Shown here piece by piece: positions 53,375 to 64,000 of a DNA stretch of 64,000 nt. The notes below the pieces were generated by a model. That model was not told the DNA's origin. It did no database searches and was given only the letters and a program-made list of their open reading frames with translations. This DNA comes from Adiantum capillus-veneris (Eukaryota; Streptophyta; Polypodiopsida; Polypodiales; Pteridaceae). The stretch is taken from positions 24,498,946-24,562,945 of the forward strand of contig CM043969.1 of the NCBI GenBank assembly GCA_014529385.2, given 5' to 3'. The position numbers and the translations under genes are program-made. Every line of letters starts with the position of its first letter. Position 1 is the stretch's first letter.

Positions 53375-53700
53375 TGCTGATTACTGCCAAATGCCTTCAA
53401 GATGAAAGCATAAGTGATCTCATTTGAAAAGGATTGATTGCTTCATAGTGTCCTTGTCTATGACCTCTTGAGCTTATCCTACAATTAATGCACTCCAAGA
53501 GATGACCTAGCATACAGGAAGTAGCCAGGCATTTCCTATGCTCCTGCAAAATCACCACACTTGGCATACATGTCAAAGAAAGCATCATGAGGTACAACAT
53601 TTTTTCCAAGAGCCCCTGACTAGCATTGCCAACTGAGTACGGGAAGTGCTGACAAGTGCAAGGCAAGAGAGCAAGAGCATCGCAATTGCGCTTCCAAAAT
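53375..53700 (-). pseudogene. PPR (pentatricopeptide repeat) gene relic
   Basis: On the minus strand, frames in order read ASQGLLEK, then (one-base shift) NVVPHDAFFDMYAKCGDF, then QGHYEAINPFQM, then NEITYAFILKAFGS. These are the hallmarks of plant PPR proteins (xMYAKCGDxxxA, GHxxEALxxFxxM, PNxxTYxxILKACGS), organelle RNA-binding proteins numerous in land plants. At least three frameshifts and stops. Only about two repeats remain and no DYW domain is seen. The family call rests on motif recognition. Confidence 0.65.
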
Positions 53701-54958
53701 ATGGAGCAACTTGACTCAATGGGCAGCCGACATATGTCAGAGATATTGAGGGTGATGAGATCTTCCAGGAGAGTCCAAATGGAAAATATGTCAGACAGAC
53801 CATTTTCATGTTACCCATGAGACAACTTTTTGCAAGACATCCTAACTAATGATCACATCATAAATTTGTTTACTCAATGTTAGCTTTCTTTGTGGATTGC
53901 TGGCCATCAACCAATCTGCTAATTTGAAAAAGCACCTTCTACAATGCGTGGATTGGTACTCGATGGTGAAAGCCATTGGAATCAATTTTATGAATCCATT
54001 CGATTGGTACTACAGAATGGGGGATGAACCAACAACATACAACATAGTAGCTTTGGTGGGATTGATAACTGGGACATGAGCGCAAGTAACTCTCTCCTCA
54101 TGGGTCAAGTGATATGTGATGTTGATATTTCTTGGTGAGGCAGCTGAACATTACATGTTTGCCAGCGTATCTATGATGGCTAAGACCATGTGCACCTCAA
54201 ACAAATCTACATGCATACAGTTGGATCATTCATTTGTTTTTGTTGGCTTTCTAAAAGAAACCCTTAGTGTTGGGCTGGGTTAGGGGGCCTTCATAGTTTT
54301 GAGTGCATGATAAGACTTACCTTTCATTTCACATCCTTTCTTTACCTTTCTTTGCATTCTATTGTTTTAGAATGCTAGGCAGCATTTACTTTCTCTGCAT
54401 GCATGCTTGAAAATGACTTTAGAGATCAAAACATTAAACAAAATATTCATAGGAGTTTGATCTTATGATGAGTCTTTGAAAAAATCCTTTTTGTCTAAGT
54501 GGCAAGTTTCCTTCTTATACAAATACAAAATGGAAATATGAGTAGAAATTTTTAAATTTGCAAAATATTCAAACTATTTTTTAGTATATTCTATCGGGTT
54601 TTTCTACTTTTCCATCCTTTGCAACCGGCTAATTTCGATTTTCAATCGGCTTAAGTCTAAGCTCAGACACATCTTTCTCAAACGCTGAGGTATTGATAAA
54701 CGATTCTCTCATTTGAGGATTTAAAAAAAAATCACTTCACTAAATTATTTAATTATTTTCTATGCTTATTTGAAAGCATTAAAATATTCTTTTGTTTTGA
54801 TTTTTAATGTGTCTTTTTGTTTTACTTCCTTTTTGTTTTATTTTATTTCAAAATACTAATGTGCAATGTGCAATGTGCACCATTTACCTTATTATTGGGG
54901 GTCCTTTCATAATATATAAACCATTTGTTTTAGAAAGCGATCGTGATCCTTTCACTTG
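53701..54958. other. AT-rich intergenic DNA
   Basis: No supported frame, repeat or RNA gene seen. Confidence 0.4.
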
Positions 54959-55033
54959 TTTTTCCGAGAAAAAGATCCTTTTATTAGTTAATCAAACTGC
55001 CCATATGGCTACAACCACCTCTACTAGAGAGGG

Positions 55034-58000
55034 CTACAACAACCATAAGGGGAGACTCTCCCAATGAAAGAACAACATATGTACAATGAGGCCTACATCA
55101 GGAGATGGGGGGAGCAAAAAGCCACACAGGTGGTCGGTAGTGCCATCTGAGCTCACCCCAGACCATGATGAAGAAAGGCCCCAGCTGGCAGAGTCAAAGG
55201 AACGCCTCTCTGCGCTCCCGCATGTGGTCGGAGCTGCCTTGAAGTCTCTCAAACTATCCCCTGAGAGTATGGATCAACTCCAAACCAAAAGTCTCGAACA
55301 GTCTCCTCTAATAGCACAAGGCGAGCCTTGAAGATGCGGAAGCAACGGGCCCGCCAGATGAACTAGAGTGTCAAGCCACAGACAAGCTCTCAACACACCT
55401 CTCTCTCACTGCGCCATTCCTGTGGAGTAAGCTCTGTAGTCGGTTGGAGTGTAGGTCGAACCTCCTATATTACTATCATCCTGCTAGTGGAGGATAGCTC
55501 AAACTGTAGTGAAGAGCCGTGAGAGTGGACCAAGCAGCTGCCCCCCAAGTGTACTGTCGTGCTGTGGAAAGTGATGGCATCAACTGAAGGACCCAAAGCC
55601 AAACCTGTTGTGCCATAGGGTAGTCCCACAGACACTGACACTGACTCCAAAGGATGGTCACAAGCTAAGCATTCTGCCGAAAGGCCACTATGTACTAGCC
55701 AGCTCCCCATTGCTGTAGTGCAGCTAGCCACTGCAACAAAGTGACTCGCCGTGGCTGTCTGGCATCCCACAACCTCGCCCTGAAGGCTGACAAGAACTCT
55801 ACTGTGAGACCCTCCTCTTGCCAATGAGGTGCTAGAGCAAGACGAGCCTCTCTCCGTGCTGCCAATATGTGACACCCTAGTCAAACAGTGTATTGAAAGA
55901 AAGGGACCCCTGGATAGTCGGCTGAAGAGCAAGGGTCTCTCCAAAACCACTCTCCAAGATCCCACTACACTCGTGCCAATGGACAACACTCCCAAGCCCA
56001 AAGCCTCCAATGGTCTGTCTCAAGAGCTGCTGGGTGAGGATCGATGAGACAAGTCTTCCTGCAGATGCCCACTACGCGGATCCTTTGAAAACAACACTCT
56101 GCAACCTCTGGAGCCTCTATTGAGACTCTGTGTAACCAACCCTTGCCTTGACTCTCCAAGAACATTGAGGGTACAGTCTCTGAGCAAGCTTGAACTGCAA
56201 TGAGGACCTTTAGTCGCGTGAAGGCCCCCATCCATCTGGGAGCTGGTGTCTCGATAGGCGTGAGCCACTCCGCTGGTACTATCCCTCTGATGTCCTGGCA
56301 CATGCTCTATACCCCTCTCATACCTTGCAAAACTGGATGCTCTGTAGCTCCTATGACAAACCTGAGAACTGCAGCCAGTCACCTAGAGTGCGTGCTGGAC
56401 CCTCTGCCATGGGACCCCAAGAAACATGAGGCCTACTACCAACCCAAGTGGCTTCTCTGAGTGCTGACCATGGGGTTCCAAACAAGGGGCTGTCTCGAGC
56501 CTCTGTGCAAGTGGGTTGGTGCTGCTCCAAGCCTCTCTGCTTCGCTCCCAAGAGCGAAGTAGACTCATAGAAAAATGATCCTCTAGTCTCCTGCATAGAC
56601 ACTCGAGCTCTAAGCCGCTGAAGCAAAAACTCCTTCCAGGGCGCCTCCCTTGGAAGCAGCCCTCTGACAACAAACTTTCCAAGTAGGGATCTGCTCTGCT
56701 ATGCTGGGTCTATGATCCCCAACCCCCCCTGAGAACAAGGTAGAGTGATGACCTGCCAGGCTACTTTGGCCCGGGCTATCTGAGTGTCGCACCCTGACCA
56801 AAGAAAGTTCCTGATCAGCCTCTTTACCTGGCTGATGCAGTAGCTCGAAAAGATCCAGCAAGATATAATGTACCACATAGTAGCCAACAACACTTGGTTG
56901 GCCACTACAACTCTGCCTGCCAAAAAGAGTCGTGCCGAACTCCAATGTAACAACTTCCTCCTTACGGACAGGAGGAGAGGAGAAATTTGCTGCTCAGGAG
57001 ACAAGTCCAAGACAACCTGACAACCCAAGTATCAAACTGCAGTCCTCGAGGGAATCCATCTAAAACCCTCACCTGGCAACCAATCAGGCGTAGGAGCACT
57101 GCCAACCCAGAAAGACACTGTCTTCCTCCAATTGATAAGTGCACCTACTGCACAACAAAATGTTGCTAGAGCCTCCTCACATTTGTGTGGGTTGACCTCC
57201 TGGCCCTCCAAGTACAAAGCTGAATCGTTTGCAAACTCAACATCCAATAGCTCATTACCCCGAATAGGGAGCGCTAAGCCACGCAGACCAACCTGTGTGA
57301 AACCAAGAATCTGCTCATCGCTTCAACATAGAACAGAAAGAGGAAGGGGACTAGAGGATAGCCGTGTTTGACCGAGTGTGAGAGCATGAAACGGTCTCCT
57401 CTGCCTCCTGCCAAAAGCACCTGACTGTGTGTACGTCTATAGAGAGCCGACACACCTTTAATCCAAGCATCTGAGAAACCCATCCTGCATAGAGTGCCCT
57501 CCAAGAAGTCCCAGTCAACTCTGTCATAGGCCTTCTCAAAATCGAGAAGAAGTATCACCAGATCCTCACCTCGGAGGCGCACGAGGGCAGACGCCTCCCA
57601 AAAAGTGAAGATGTTGTCAAGGATACTGCACTCCTTGACAAAATCTGTCTGGGTCCCATGTATAATGCTCTCTAGAAGTGGATGAATCCTCAAACTCAGA
57701 GCCTTGGCTATAATTTTGTAGGTTGAGTTGAGGATGGTGATGGGCCGCCACTGCCGAATCTCATCCAAGGAGCCACCCTCCTTGGGAATGAGGTAGATCA
57801 ATCCCTCACTCATGCTATCAGGCATCTCTCCTGTGTGCAAGATGTACTGAAAAGCGCTGCAAACGTCTGAGCCAAGCAAGTCCCAGTACTCCAAGAAAAA
57901 ATTGGGAGTCAAACCATCCTCACCAGGATAACTACCCCAAGGAAGTTCTCTAAGGGCCGTATGGAGCTCCTCTAACTGAAGAGACAGCTCAAGCCTCTGA

Positions 58001-59369
58001 CGCATCTCCTCAATCACAAGACAGGCATTCGTGCCCAAACCTGCACTTTGCATGCATCCTGATGCTCGAACTGAGGCTCTGCTGGCATCAAGTCACGGTA
58101 AAAGTCAGTAGCAACTGCACACATATCCTCTAGCTCTGAAGACACTGACCTGTCAGGTCTCCTCAATTGGCTAACACTACTGTGCGCATGACGAGGTCCC
58201 ACTGTTTCAAAGAACACCCTAGTCACTCTGTCACCCACCTGGGTCCACTGAGATACCTGTCAATAGAAATCAAACTCATGTCACCTCTCCTCTATGCTAG
58301 CAATCTCCTAGCGAGCCTACTACAACTGCTCCTCCAACCAAGGACTGTCTGGGTGTTGCTCGTGCAGCCTCTACAAGGAAGTAACTCTCCGTCGGAGACG
58401 CTGCTCGTCCTCCCTCATTGTAGCTAGGGGAGTTGTAGACTCCTACAGAAAGAAACGGCTAAGTTGAGCAAGTCCATATGCCACTCTGTTAGCAAGAGAG
58501 TCCTGCGTGTCCAATCCCTCTGTCCAAAGAGCCACCACTCGCTCTCTGAGCTCTGAGTCCAACAAGATCCTCTCAGGGATGCGTAGCATCGTGCTCCTCC
58601 TCCTCTATCTATCTGTCATAGTGAGGATCACTGGTGCATGGTGTGGAAAACATGTCCCAGCTAAAATGAAAACTATCCCACTTAAGTCACAGATGTGGTC
58701 ACTGGCGTAGAATCGATCTATTTGAGATAGGTTCACTCCTCCCACTCTACGGTCCGAGCGAGAGAAGGCCAAGATGTCTGGGAGCCTCACAAAGCCAGAG
58801 TGCTGCCAAACATCCGAGACCCTCAAAGTCATACATAGCCTCTCCCAAGCTGCCAACTTAGCCCCGTGCATAGTAGCATGGCTACCTCCAATCCTGTCAA
58901 GAGGGGTCCTCCAATATGTTGAAGTCACCCCCAATGCACCATTTTTTTGCATACGGCAAAGACTCTATAATGTGAGACTAAAACTCTGGACATGCACTTG
59001 CCATATTGGGCACATAGATGTTCAAGAAGCCCATGGTAGCCCTGAACCTGCATAGTAATCCACTAGGCCCTACCAGACACAAGAATACCTATGCCCGCAA
59101 TGGCCTGCTGCCAAGAATCCGCAATAGTCATATATACCCCTCCCTGGATACCACCAGGTCCAAAGAAGCTGACCAAAATGTCTCATATCACCTGCGCAAA
59201 AGATGACCACCTCGTCTAATGTGGCTCTCACAAAGACAATGCTCCTACAACATAAGAAGAATAAACTCCCCACCCATAAGAATCATTGAAGCTCTTGATG
59301 CAAATGACCCCGTTGACGCTGAAACTGGGGCCCACCTAATCCCTGCACGTTCCATGAGACAATCCTCAT
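55034..59369 (-). pseudogene. LINE D ORF2 (broken)
   Basis: Start at 59369 (ATGAGGATTGTCTCATGG). Endonuclease RIDRFYASDHICDLSG and FPHHAPVIL (SDH changed to PHH) at 58952-58605; RT 58053-57274 with LIPKEGGSLDEIRQWRP and LLLDFEKAYDRVDW; EFANDSALYLEG at 57247-57032, so the FADD active site reads FAND; then LFLAGRVVVANQVL, SWGPMAEGPARTLGDW and a damaged zf-RVT. The catalytic Asp change and many frameshifts make it inactive. Confidence 0.85.
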
Positions 59370-59374
59370 GGAGA

Positions 59375-60454
59375 CCGAGAAAGTACTGGTGCTATAGCAC
59401 CGGCTAACCGCGCTATCTTTGAGGCCGGCTTGGATGGGGAATAATCCTCATCCGAGCGTCCCCGAGATAGACATGATTGCAAATACTGTTTAGCCCAAGC
59501 CCAAGAAGAGCGTGCCGTGCGCAGGGCAACCTTCTCTGTCTAGGAGTCCTCATGTATGTATACATAACATCTTAAAGTGAAAATGGTTTTCAATGTGTAT
59601 CAATATAATCGTGCACATTTTTTTGAAGTCTTCAAGTCACGGTTATGGTTTGCCTAAACTAGTGTGAGAGTGCCAGTGCACCCATGAAACTGTATTTGAT
59701 ATGTGTTTTTTATTGTCCAGTGCAAAAATGACGCTAGAGCAAAAGAAAATTATTATGAGTGCCACTCAAAAAGAATGTATCTTGACAGTATTTTGGAAAT
59801 ATCATCATGTGCAGATGGTCGCATACATCAGATTAATGAAAGTGACGTCTTCATTAAAGACTCAAGATTTAGACAAAGCATTAAAAAGTTCTCTTTCTTG
59901 TTACATGGTTTTTTTCAAAGAGTTTAAGAAAGATGCAGTGTTCCTAATGAGATAAAAAATGAAAGTAAAGAGGAGTTAGAATGATTTAGTTTCCTAAATG
60001 AGTTTCAAGATGTGTTTACGGATGGCACTCTTAGAGAGCCACCTCCCAAAATAGGATAAGATGACTGAGAGCTTGGCCAATGGCCACAAAGTCTGTACCA
60101 GGTCTGTAACCCCCAAGTCTCCCATGTGGTAGATAATTTGAGGGCATCTGCATGCAACCACTCCACCACTAAGTCCAGAGTCCACTCAGACTGGTCCTTG
60201 CCACATAGGGGAAAAGAGAAACCAACCCCTGTGTCCACGGCCTCTATCCCTCTAGCTGCAAGGAACATATGTGAACTTTGAAGCAAGCTGCCTCAAATTC
60301 TGGTGAAGGGTCACCACGAAACCGTGTGAAGTCTTAGGTGAAGAAGTCCCACCTGCGACGAATGTCAAAACTCGTCAGTCCACGAGGAGTTGCTTCAAAG
60401 GGAGACATTTGCACCAGAAGGGGGGTTCGCAAGAAAGGTTGTCCCTCTCTTGCC
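59375..60454 (-). pseudogene. LINE D ORF1 C-terminal domain, interrupted
   Basis: MFLAARGIEAVDTGVGFSF, PLCGKDQSEWTLDLVVEWL and a shifted LWPLAKLSV on the far side, then after the foreign insert the ORF1 end near 59400-59560. It matches the conserved ORF1 domain in LINE A, B, C and F. Confidence 0.75.
59580..60058 (+). mobile_element. Foreign insert in LINE D, partly gypsy-like
   Basis: The plus-strand frame near 59985-60055 reads LNEFQDVFTDGTLREPPPK, like the gypsy segment just before RT (EF.DVF.D.....PP.R). The rest (59701-59955) is an open 84-codon frame without recognisable motifs. No LTRs. Confidence 0.45.
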
Positions 60455-60658
60455 TGTAGACATTTCATTGCAAAGTATCTGTACTTTCCACATGTGTAGT
60501 GACTAAAGTTTGGTCTAGTAAATTATTCATATCATATCCTTGATAAAAAAAATTTAGAGTACGTAGCTATTTCGGCCATACCACTAGTACTGGCTCTATT
60601 CTTTGCATTTTTAGATGCCTTCTCTTGCTATAAATAAGCTCTAGACTGGTCAATGCTA
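60455..60658. other. AT-rich DNA, nothing recognised
   Basis: Short spacer without a supported feature. Confidence 0.4.
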
Positions 60659-61126
60659 TCATAGAGATATCCTTCCCTTGTTAAAGTGATGTATTCTAAT
60701 CTTAAAGTTATTCCACAAGTCTCCAAAATATTTGCAATATATACACTGACAACACTCATTACACCAATGCTCTTTGGGTTTACATTTTATACACCGGGTC
60801 TCTACTTTCCCAATTGGAGGTCTGGTCCTCGGTGAAAACATGAAAAGGTGGTCAAGAAATAGTGTCTTTGACACTACCTTGTGCACATATAGACACTCAA
60901 CTAAATGTTTAAAATAGAGATGTACATGATGTGCCACATATGAGGAGAAAGATTTTGAGGATGAGACAAATGTACACATGTAATCTCCAATAGTTTTTAA
61001 TTTTTTCAAGAATAATTTACCATGTGACCATTTTTCTTGAAAGTACTTGGAAGGTAGAAAATAATGACCCATTTCATGCTTTTGCCCTCCTAGAGATCTC
61101 AGAAATTTGTTAGGATAATTCCTCAA
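60659..61126 (-). CDS. Unidentified 155-codon ORF with Cys-rich C-terminus
   Basis: Open frame beginning MRNYPNKFLRSLGGQKHEMG. Residues 1-110 are rich in His, Lys and aromatic residues. Residues about 113-137 read TRCIKCKPKEHWCNECCQC and then IYCKYF, a tight cluster of seven cysteines (C-x2-C-x6-C-x2-C-C-x-C-x2-C) that could bind zinc. No signal peptide. The surrounding DNA is AT-rich and not obviously repetitive. It may be one exon of a gene, a gene remnant or chance; I do not recognise the family. Confidence 0.35.
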   Translation of the reverse strand: MRNYPNKFLRSLGGQKHEMGHYFLPSKYFQEKWSHGKLFLKKLKTIGDYMCTFVSSSKSFSSYVAHHVHLYFKHLVECLYVHKVVSKTLFLDHLFMFSPRTRPPIGKVETRCIKCKPKEHWCNECCQCIYCKYFGDLWNNFKIRIHHFNKGRISL

Positions 61127-62240
61127 TCTTGCTACTCCACATACGTTTCTTGTTGCTCTTGGATGTGTTTTCTAACTCCTTGTCATTTGAAGAATTGGAG
61201 CTGGTTTTGATGAATCTTTAATTGTAGACTTGTAGATCTAGAACTTGATTTCCCTTACTATCCCTTATTCTTCTTATCCTACTGCTTGAGTTTCAGAGCT
61301 CTTTGCAACAAATTATTAAAATTTCTAGTAGGTGTCGGTACCTCTTGTTCTCTGATCTTCTTGTTCTTGAACCCACTAAGAATTAAGCTTGCATATGGCG
61401 ACTCATTCAATTATCTGGTTAGCTCTTTTTATCTTCTCTACATTGCTTATAACTGAGAGCTTACCTTGACGGATTTTATTCAATTTGGAGAAATATTCAT
61501 ATCCCCTTGGTTCTCACCAAATTCTAGCAAGAAATATTTCTTTATCTTACTATATCTTATGAGTTTGCATATTGGATAATGATACTACAATATTTGTGCG
61601 GCATCTTTCAAAGTCTATGGAAAATATTCAACCCAATCATCTTCATATATATCTTTCACATCAACATATTTCTCAAAAGCCTGAATGTGAACATTGGGAT
61701 CATACCTTTGAAAGTAGAAAATTCTATTTTCAAAGCTTTGGACCTCTCACCATGTCTGAAATTTGCATGATGATTTGGTTTTCTTGTTAGTCGCCTAGAT
61801 TTTTCATGATGTTTGATTTCTTTGTCCCATCGTCTGGGCTTTTTCTCATAGTACCTCCCATGTCAAAAACCCCAATTGGTGGCCTCAAATATGCATTGGA
61901 AGCAGTGCAGAATTGCATTAGCACCCTGGCTTGGAACTGCGGTATCTCCTTTATTAGATGCACAAAAGAGATCATTGTTCACTTTAAACACTCACACTTA
62001 GCTTGAGCAATGATGGAACCATCATTCCTCTGGCATTTTGGGCCTTATTTTGCTAATTTAGGGCTATTTTGACCACTTTATGGCCATTTTTAGCATGTTT
62101 TAATCCAAAAATTCCCTTGTTTTTCTTATAATGCCCAAACAAGCTCAAAAAAATCCCTCAATTTGTGGCACAATCCCATTAGACTAAAATTTCATGTTTA
62201 TTCTCATTTTCCCACTTGGCAAAGCACTTTGGACACATCA
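61127..62240. other. AT-rich intergenic DNA
   Basis: No gene, RNA or repeat that I can support. Confidence 0.4.
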
Positions 62241-62639
62241 TTATGTGAAAGAATCTAGATGTTGACTATTGAGTTAGATGACATCAAAAGAACTCTACCT
62301 GAAGTAGCTAAGTTCATAAGGAAGCAGAGACATAAGGAGTCTGAAGTGATAACAATATCATGGCATGATGTTAAGGACAACAAAGTGCCAGTAATCTAAA
62401 TAGATTACAAAGCCAAAAAGTAGTGGGAACCACTTCCAGATGTTAAATTCTAGATGAAGATGTAGGAGTTAACATATTGGGCAATCATGTCAAATAGAAA
62501 TTGGGAATTATGGAAATGAAGCCTACACCTTTTAGAATAAGGATGACAAATTAGCAAATTGTGCAAGCTAAAGGGTTAGTTAAAAATCTTGAGATCAAAT
62601 TCAATTTTGAGAAGTTCAAAACCAACTTTTTGGTAAGGT

Positions 62640-62770
62640 ATACAAGGTGCCTACAAGGTGTTGTTAGATAGACCATGGTCAAGAAATGCAAGGGCCATAC
62701 ATGATTATGATGGCCAGGTATTGACTATACAAGGACCAAATAGAAAGATCTAGGTTAGGACAAATAACAC
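62640..62770 (+). pseudogene. Gypsy protease remnant
   Basis: YKVLLDRPWSRNARAIHDYD then GQVLTIQGPNRKI and a TAG: the C-terminal block of plant gypsy proteases (LLGRPW....A..HD....LTI). The Gly of LLG is Asp here. The active-site triplet was not found upstream. Confidence 0.65.
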
Positions 62771-63299
62771 CAAAAAGGTGGAAAAGAGCCATGGGACTAG
62801 AGGAATTATCCAAGAAATATGGGGCCAAAAAGATAGAACAAATGTTAACAATGACAACGATAGCGTGAAAAATTTACTCAATCAAATCAAGGGAAGAGAC
62901 CAATTAGTTGAGATGGTAGAGTTTCAAGTGAGACTGACAACTCGTCCAACATCAGATCCGAGAACATCTGGTATAGACAGGTTAGATAGGGATGCCACCA
63001 AATATTGATATCAAAGTATGAGATTACCAGATCACACAAGTTAGATGATATCTAAAGGAGAACAGGCTCAGAGCAGTTCAGATACACCAGATAATGGATA
63101 ATAATTTGGGATTCAAATAAAGAAATAAGTTGATTCCTTGTCTAGAAGAAAAAGAGGTGGACATGAATTGGTTATTACCAGATGATCAAGAAGTAGAAGA
63201 ATCGGAACCTAGCCTCAAAGTTAAATTCAAAAGTGATAACAATTAACAAACGCCTGAGGCTAGAGACTAAATAAAAGGCAAGCTAGATTTTCCAAAAAT

Positions 63300-64000
63300 A
63301 TTGGGACGTCTTTGTCTGGGAGTATGTACATTTGAAAGGAGCTGACCTTGAGGTTTTTCACCATAGAATACCATTTAAGCCTGATGCTAGATCGTGATTA
63401 GATTGCAAAGATATAGAATGAATCTAAACTATGCTAAGAAGTTCAAAGAGGAGATATACAACCATATGAAGGGGGCTTTCATCACAGAGATGGTGAGCAG
63501 TGACTGGCTATTTCCCATAGAGGTGGTCTCAAAAAAAAGGCAAAATCATATATGTGTGGATTACATTAAGTAGAATGCTTAGATCGTCAAAGATCCATGT
63601 CTATTACCTTTCATGGATATGATGCTTGATGGGATAATTGGATACGAGACATATAACTTTTTGGATAGATACAAGAGATATAACCACTTGAAGATTGCAT
63701 TAGAAAATAGGGCTAAGACAAATTTTATCATTGAATGGGGAACATTCATATAACTGGTTATGCCATTTTGTTTATGTGACTATTTGGATACATTACAACA
63801 CTGCACGATGTAGATATTTAGTGAATTCTTGCACAAGTTTTTAGCAATATTTGTGGATGATTTCACCATCTCTTCATATGAAGGGATGCATCTACTTGTC
63901 CTAAGGATGGTGTTTCAGAGATGTAGGGAAAATAGGATCTGTCTAAATCCCTCCAAATCGGTGTTTGTGGTCTGGAAGGGATATCTACTTGGTCATTTTG
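63300..64000 (+). pseudogene. Gypsy RT (non-chromovirus), partial
   Basis: The pre-RT linker DVFVWEYVHLKGADLEVFHH at about 63308 leads to HMKGAFITEMVSSDWLFPIE, VVSKKRQNHICVDYIK (stop) NA, KDPCLLPFMDMMLDGI, YNFLDRYKRYNHLKIAL, the active site FVDDF near 63850 and RCRENRICLNPSKSVF. In-frame stops occur at about 63570, 63752 and 63810. It is truncated by the window end. Confidence 0.8.

Larger units (their letters stand above)
54959..60454 (-). mobile_element. LINE D, 5'-truncated, minus strand
   Basis: 3' end at 54959 (GTTTTTCCGAGAAAAAGATCC on plus, as in LINE B and C), a full-length but frame-broken ORF2, and the ORF1 C-terminal domain up to 60454. About 480 bp of foreign DNA (59580-60058) replaces roughly 70 bp of ORF1. 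No clear TSD. Confidence 0.85.
62241..64000 (+). mobile_element. Tat/Athila-like Ty3/gypsy element, cut by window edge
   Basis: Order: decayed gag/protease region, protease end, pre-RT linker, RT, on the plus strand and continuing past 64000. The RT resembles the non-chromoviral plant gypsy branch (VDDFT motif) and differs clearly from gypsy B and C. Confidence 0.75.

Noticed and set aside
53897-54079. 60-codon frame MLAINQSANLKKHLL
   Set aside because: Short, isolated and without motif or neighbours.

Overview
The window is nuclear DNA from a land plant with a large, repeat-packed genome. My best guess is a fern or another seedless plant, but that is inference. The plant signs seen in the sequence are primer-binding sites matching plant initiator-Met tRNA (TGGTATCAGAGC type), AAACCCTAA/TTTAGGG teloboxes inside LTRs, chromodomain Ty3/gypsy elements, L1-type LINEs with a zinc-knuckle ORF1, and a decayed PPR gene. 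No bacterial-type operons, CRISPR arrays, rRNA or tRNA genes were found.

Layout. At 1-1460 is the only intact host-type gene: an intronless, secreted, trypsin-fold protein in which the catalytic His and Ser are both replaced. From 2330 to 6882 lie a copia leader relic, a long hairpin and the 5' half (LTR, PBS, gag, protease) of a Ty3/gypsy element that has lost its RT. LINE A (minus strand, 6883-10338) abuts it. At 10339-11450 is a promoter-like stretch, cut by a Ty1/copia element on the minus strand (11451-21555). That element holds LINE B in its RT gene (13382-18944) and a LINE ORF1 scrap fused in frame to its RNase H. From 21556 to 27376 a chromovirus (gypsy B) keeps an uninterrupted 773-codon RT-RNase H-integrase-chromodomain frame. 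LTR fragments in both orientations fill 27377-30850, and a plus-strand LINE E fragment follows.

The centre (32502-46702) is LINE C (minus strand). It carries gypsy C (38670-46023, TSD GACAT), whose 5' LTR in turn carries a solo LTR (39063-39916, TSD GGCGC). LINE C itself sits in an older LTR (13-bp TSD), so four insertion events are layered. LINE F (plus) follows to 50477. From 50650 to 54958 the DNA is AT-rich with one PPR relic, then comes LINE D (minus, 54959-60454). After more AT-rich DNA, the protease-RT part of a non-chromovirus (Tat/Athila-like) gypsy element runs off the right edge.

How it fits together. Almost everything is transposon-derived, and most copies are broken by frameshifts, stops or deletions. 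The LINE copies share one architecture: ORF1 (DUF4283-like domain, zinc knuckle, proline-rich linker, conserved unidentified C-terminal domain) joined to ORF2 (endonuclease, RT, zf-RVT) by an ATGA overlap. The host-gene content visible here is the protease homologue, the PPR relic, one possible truncated promoter and two unidentified ORFs.
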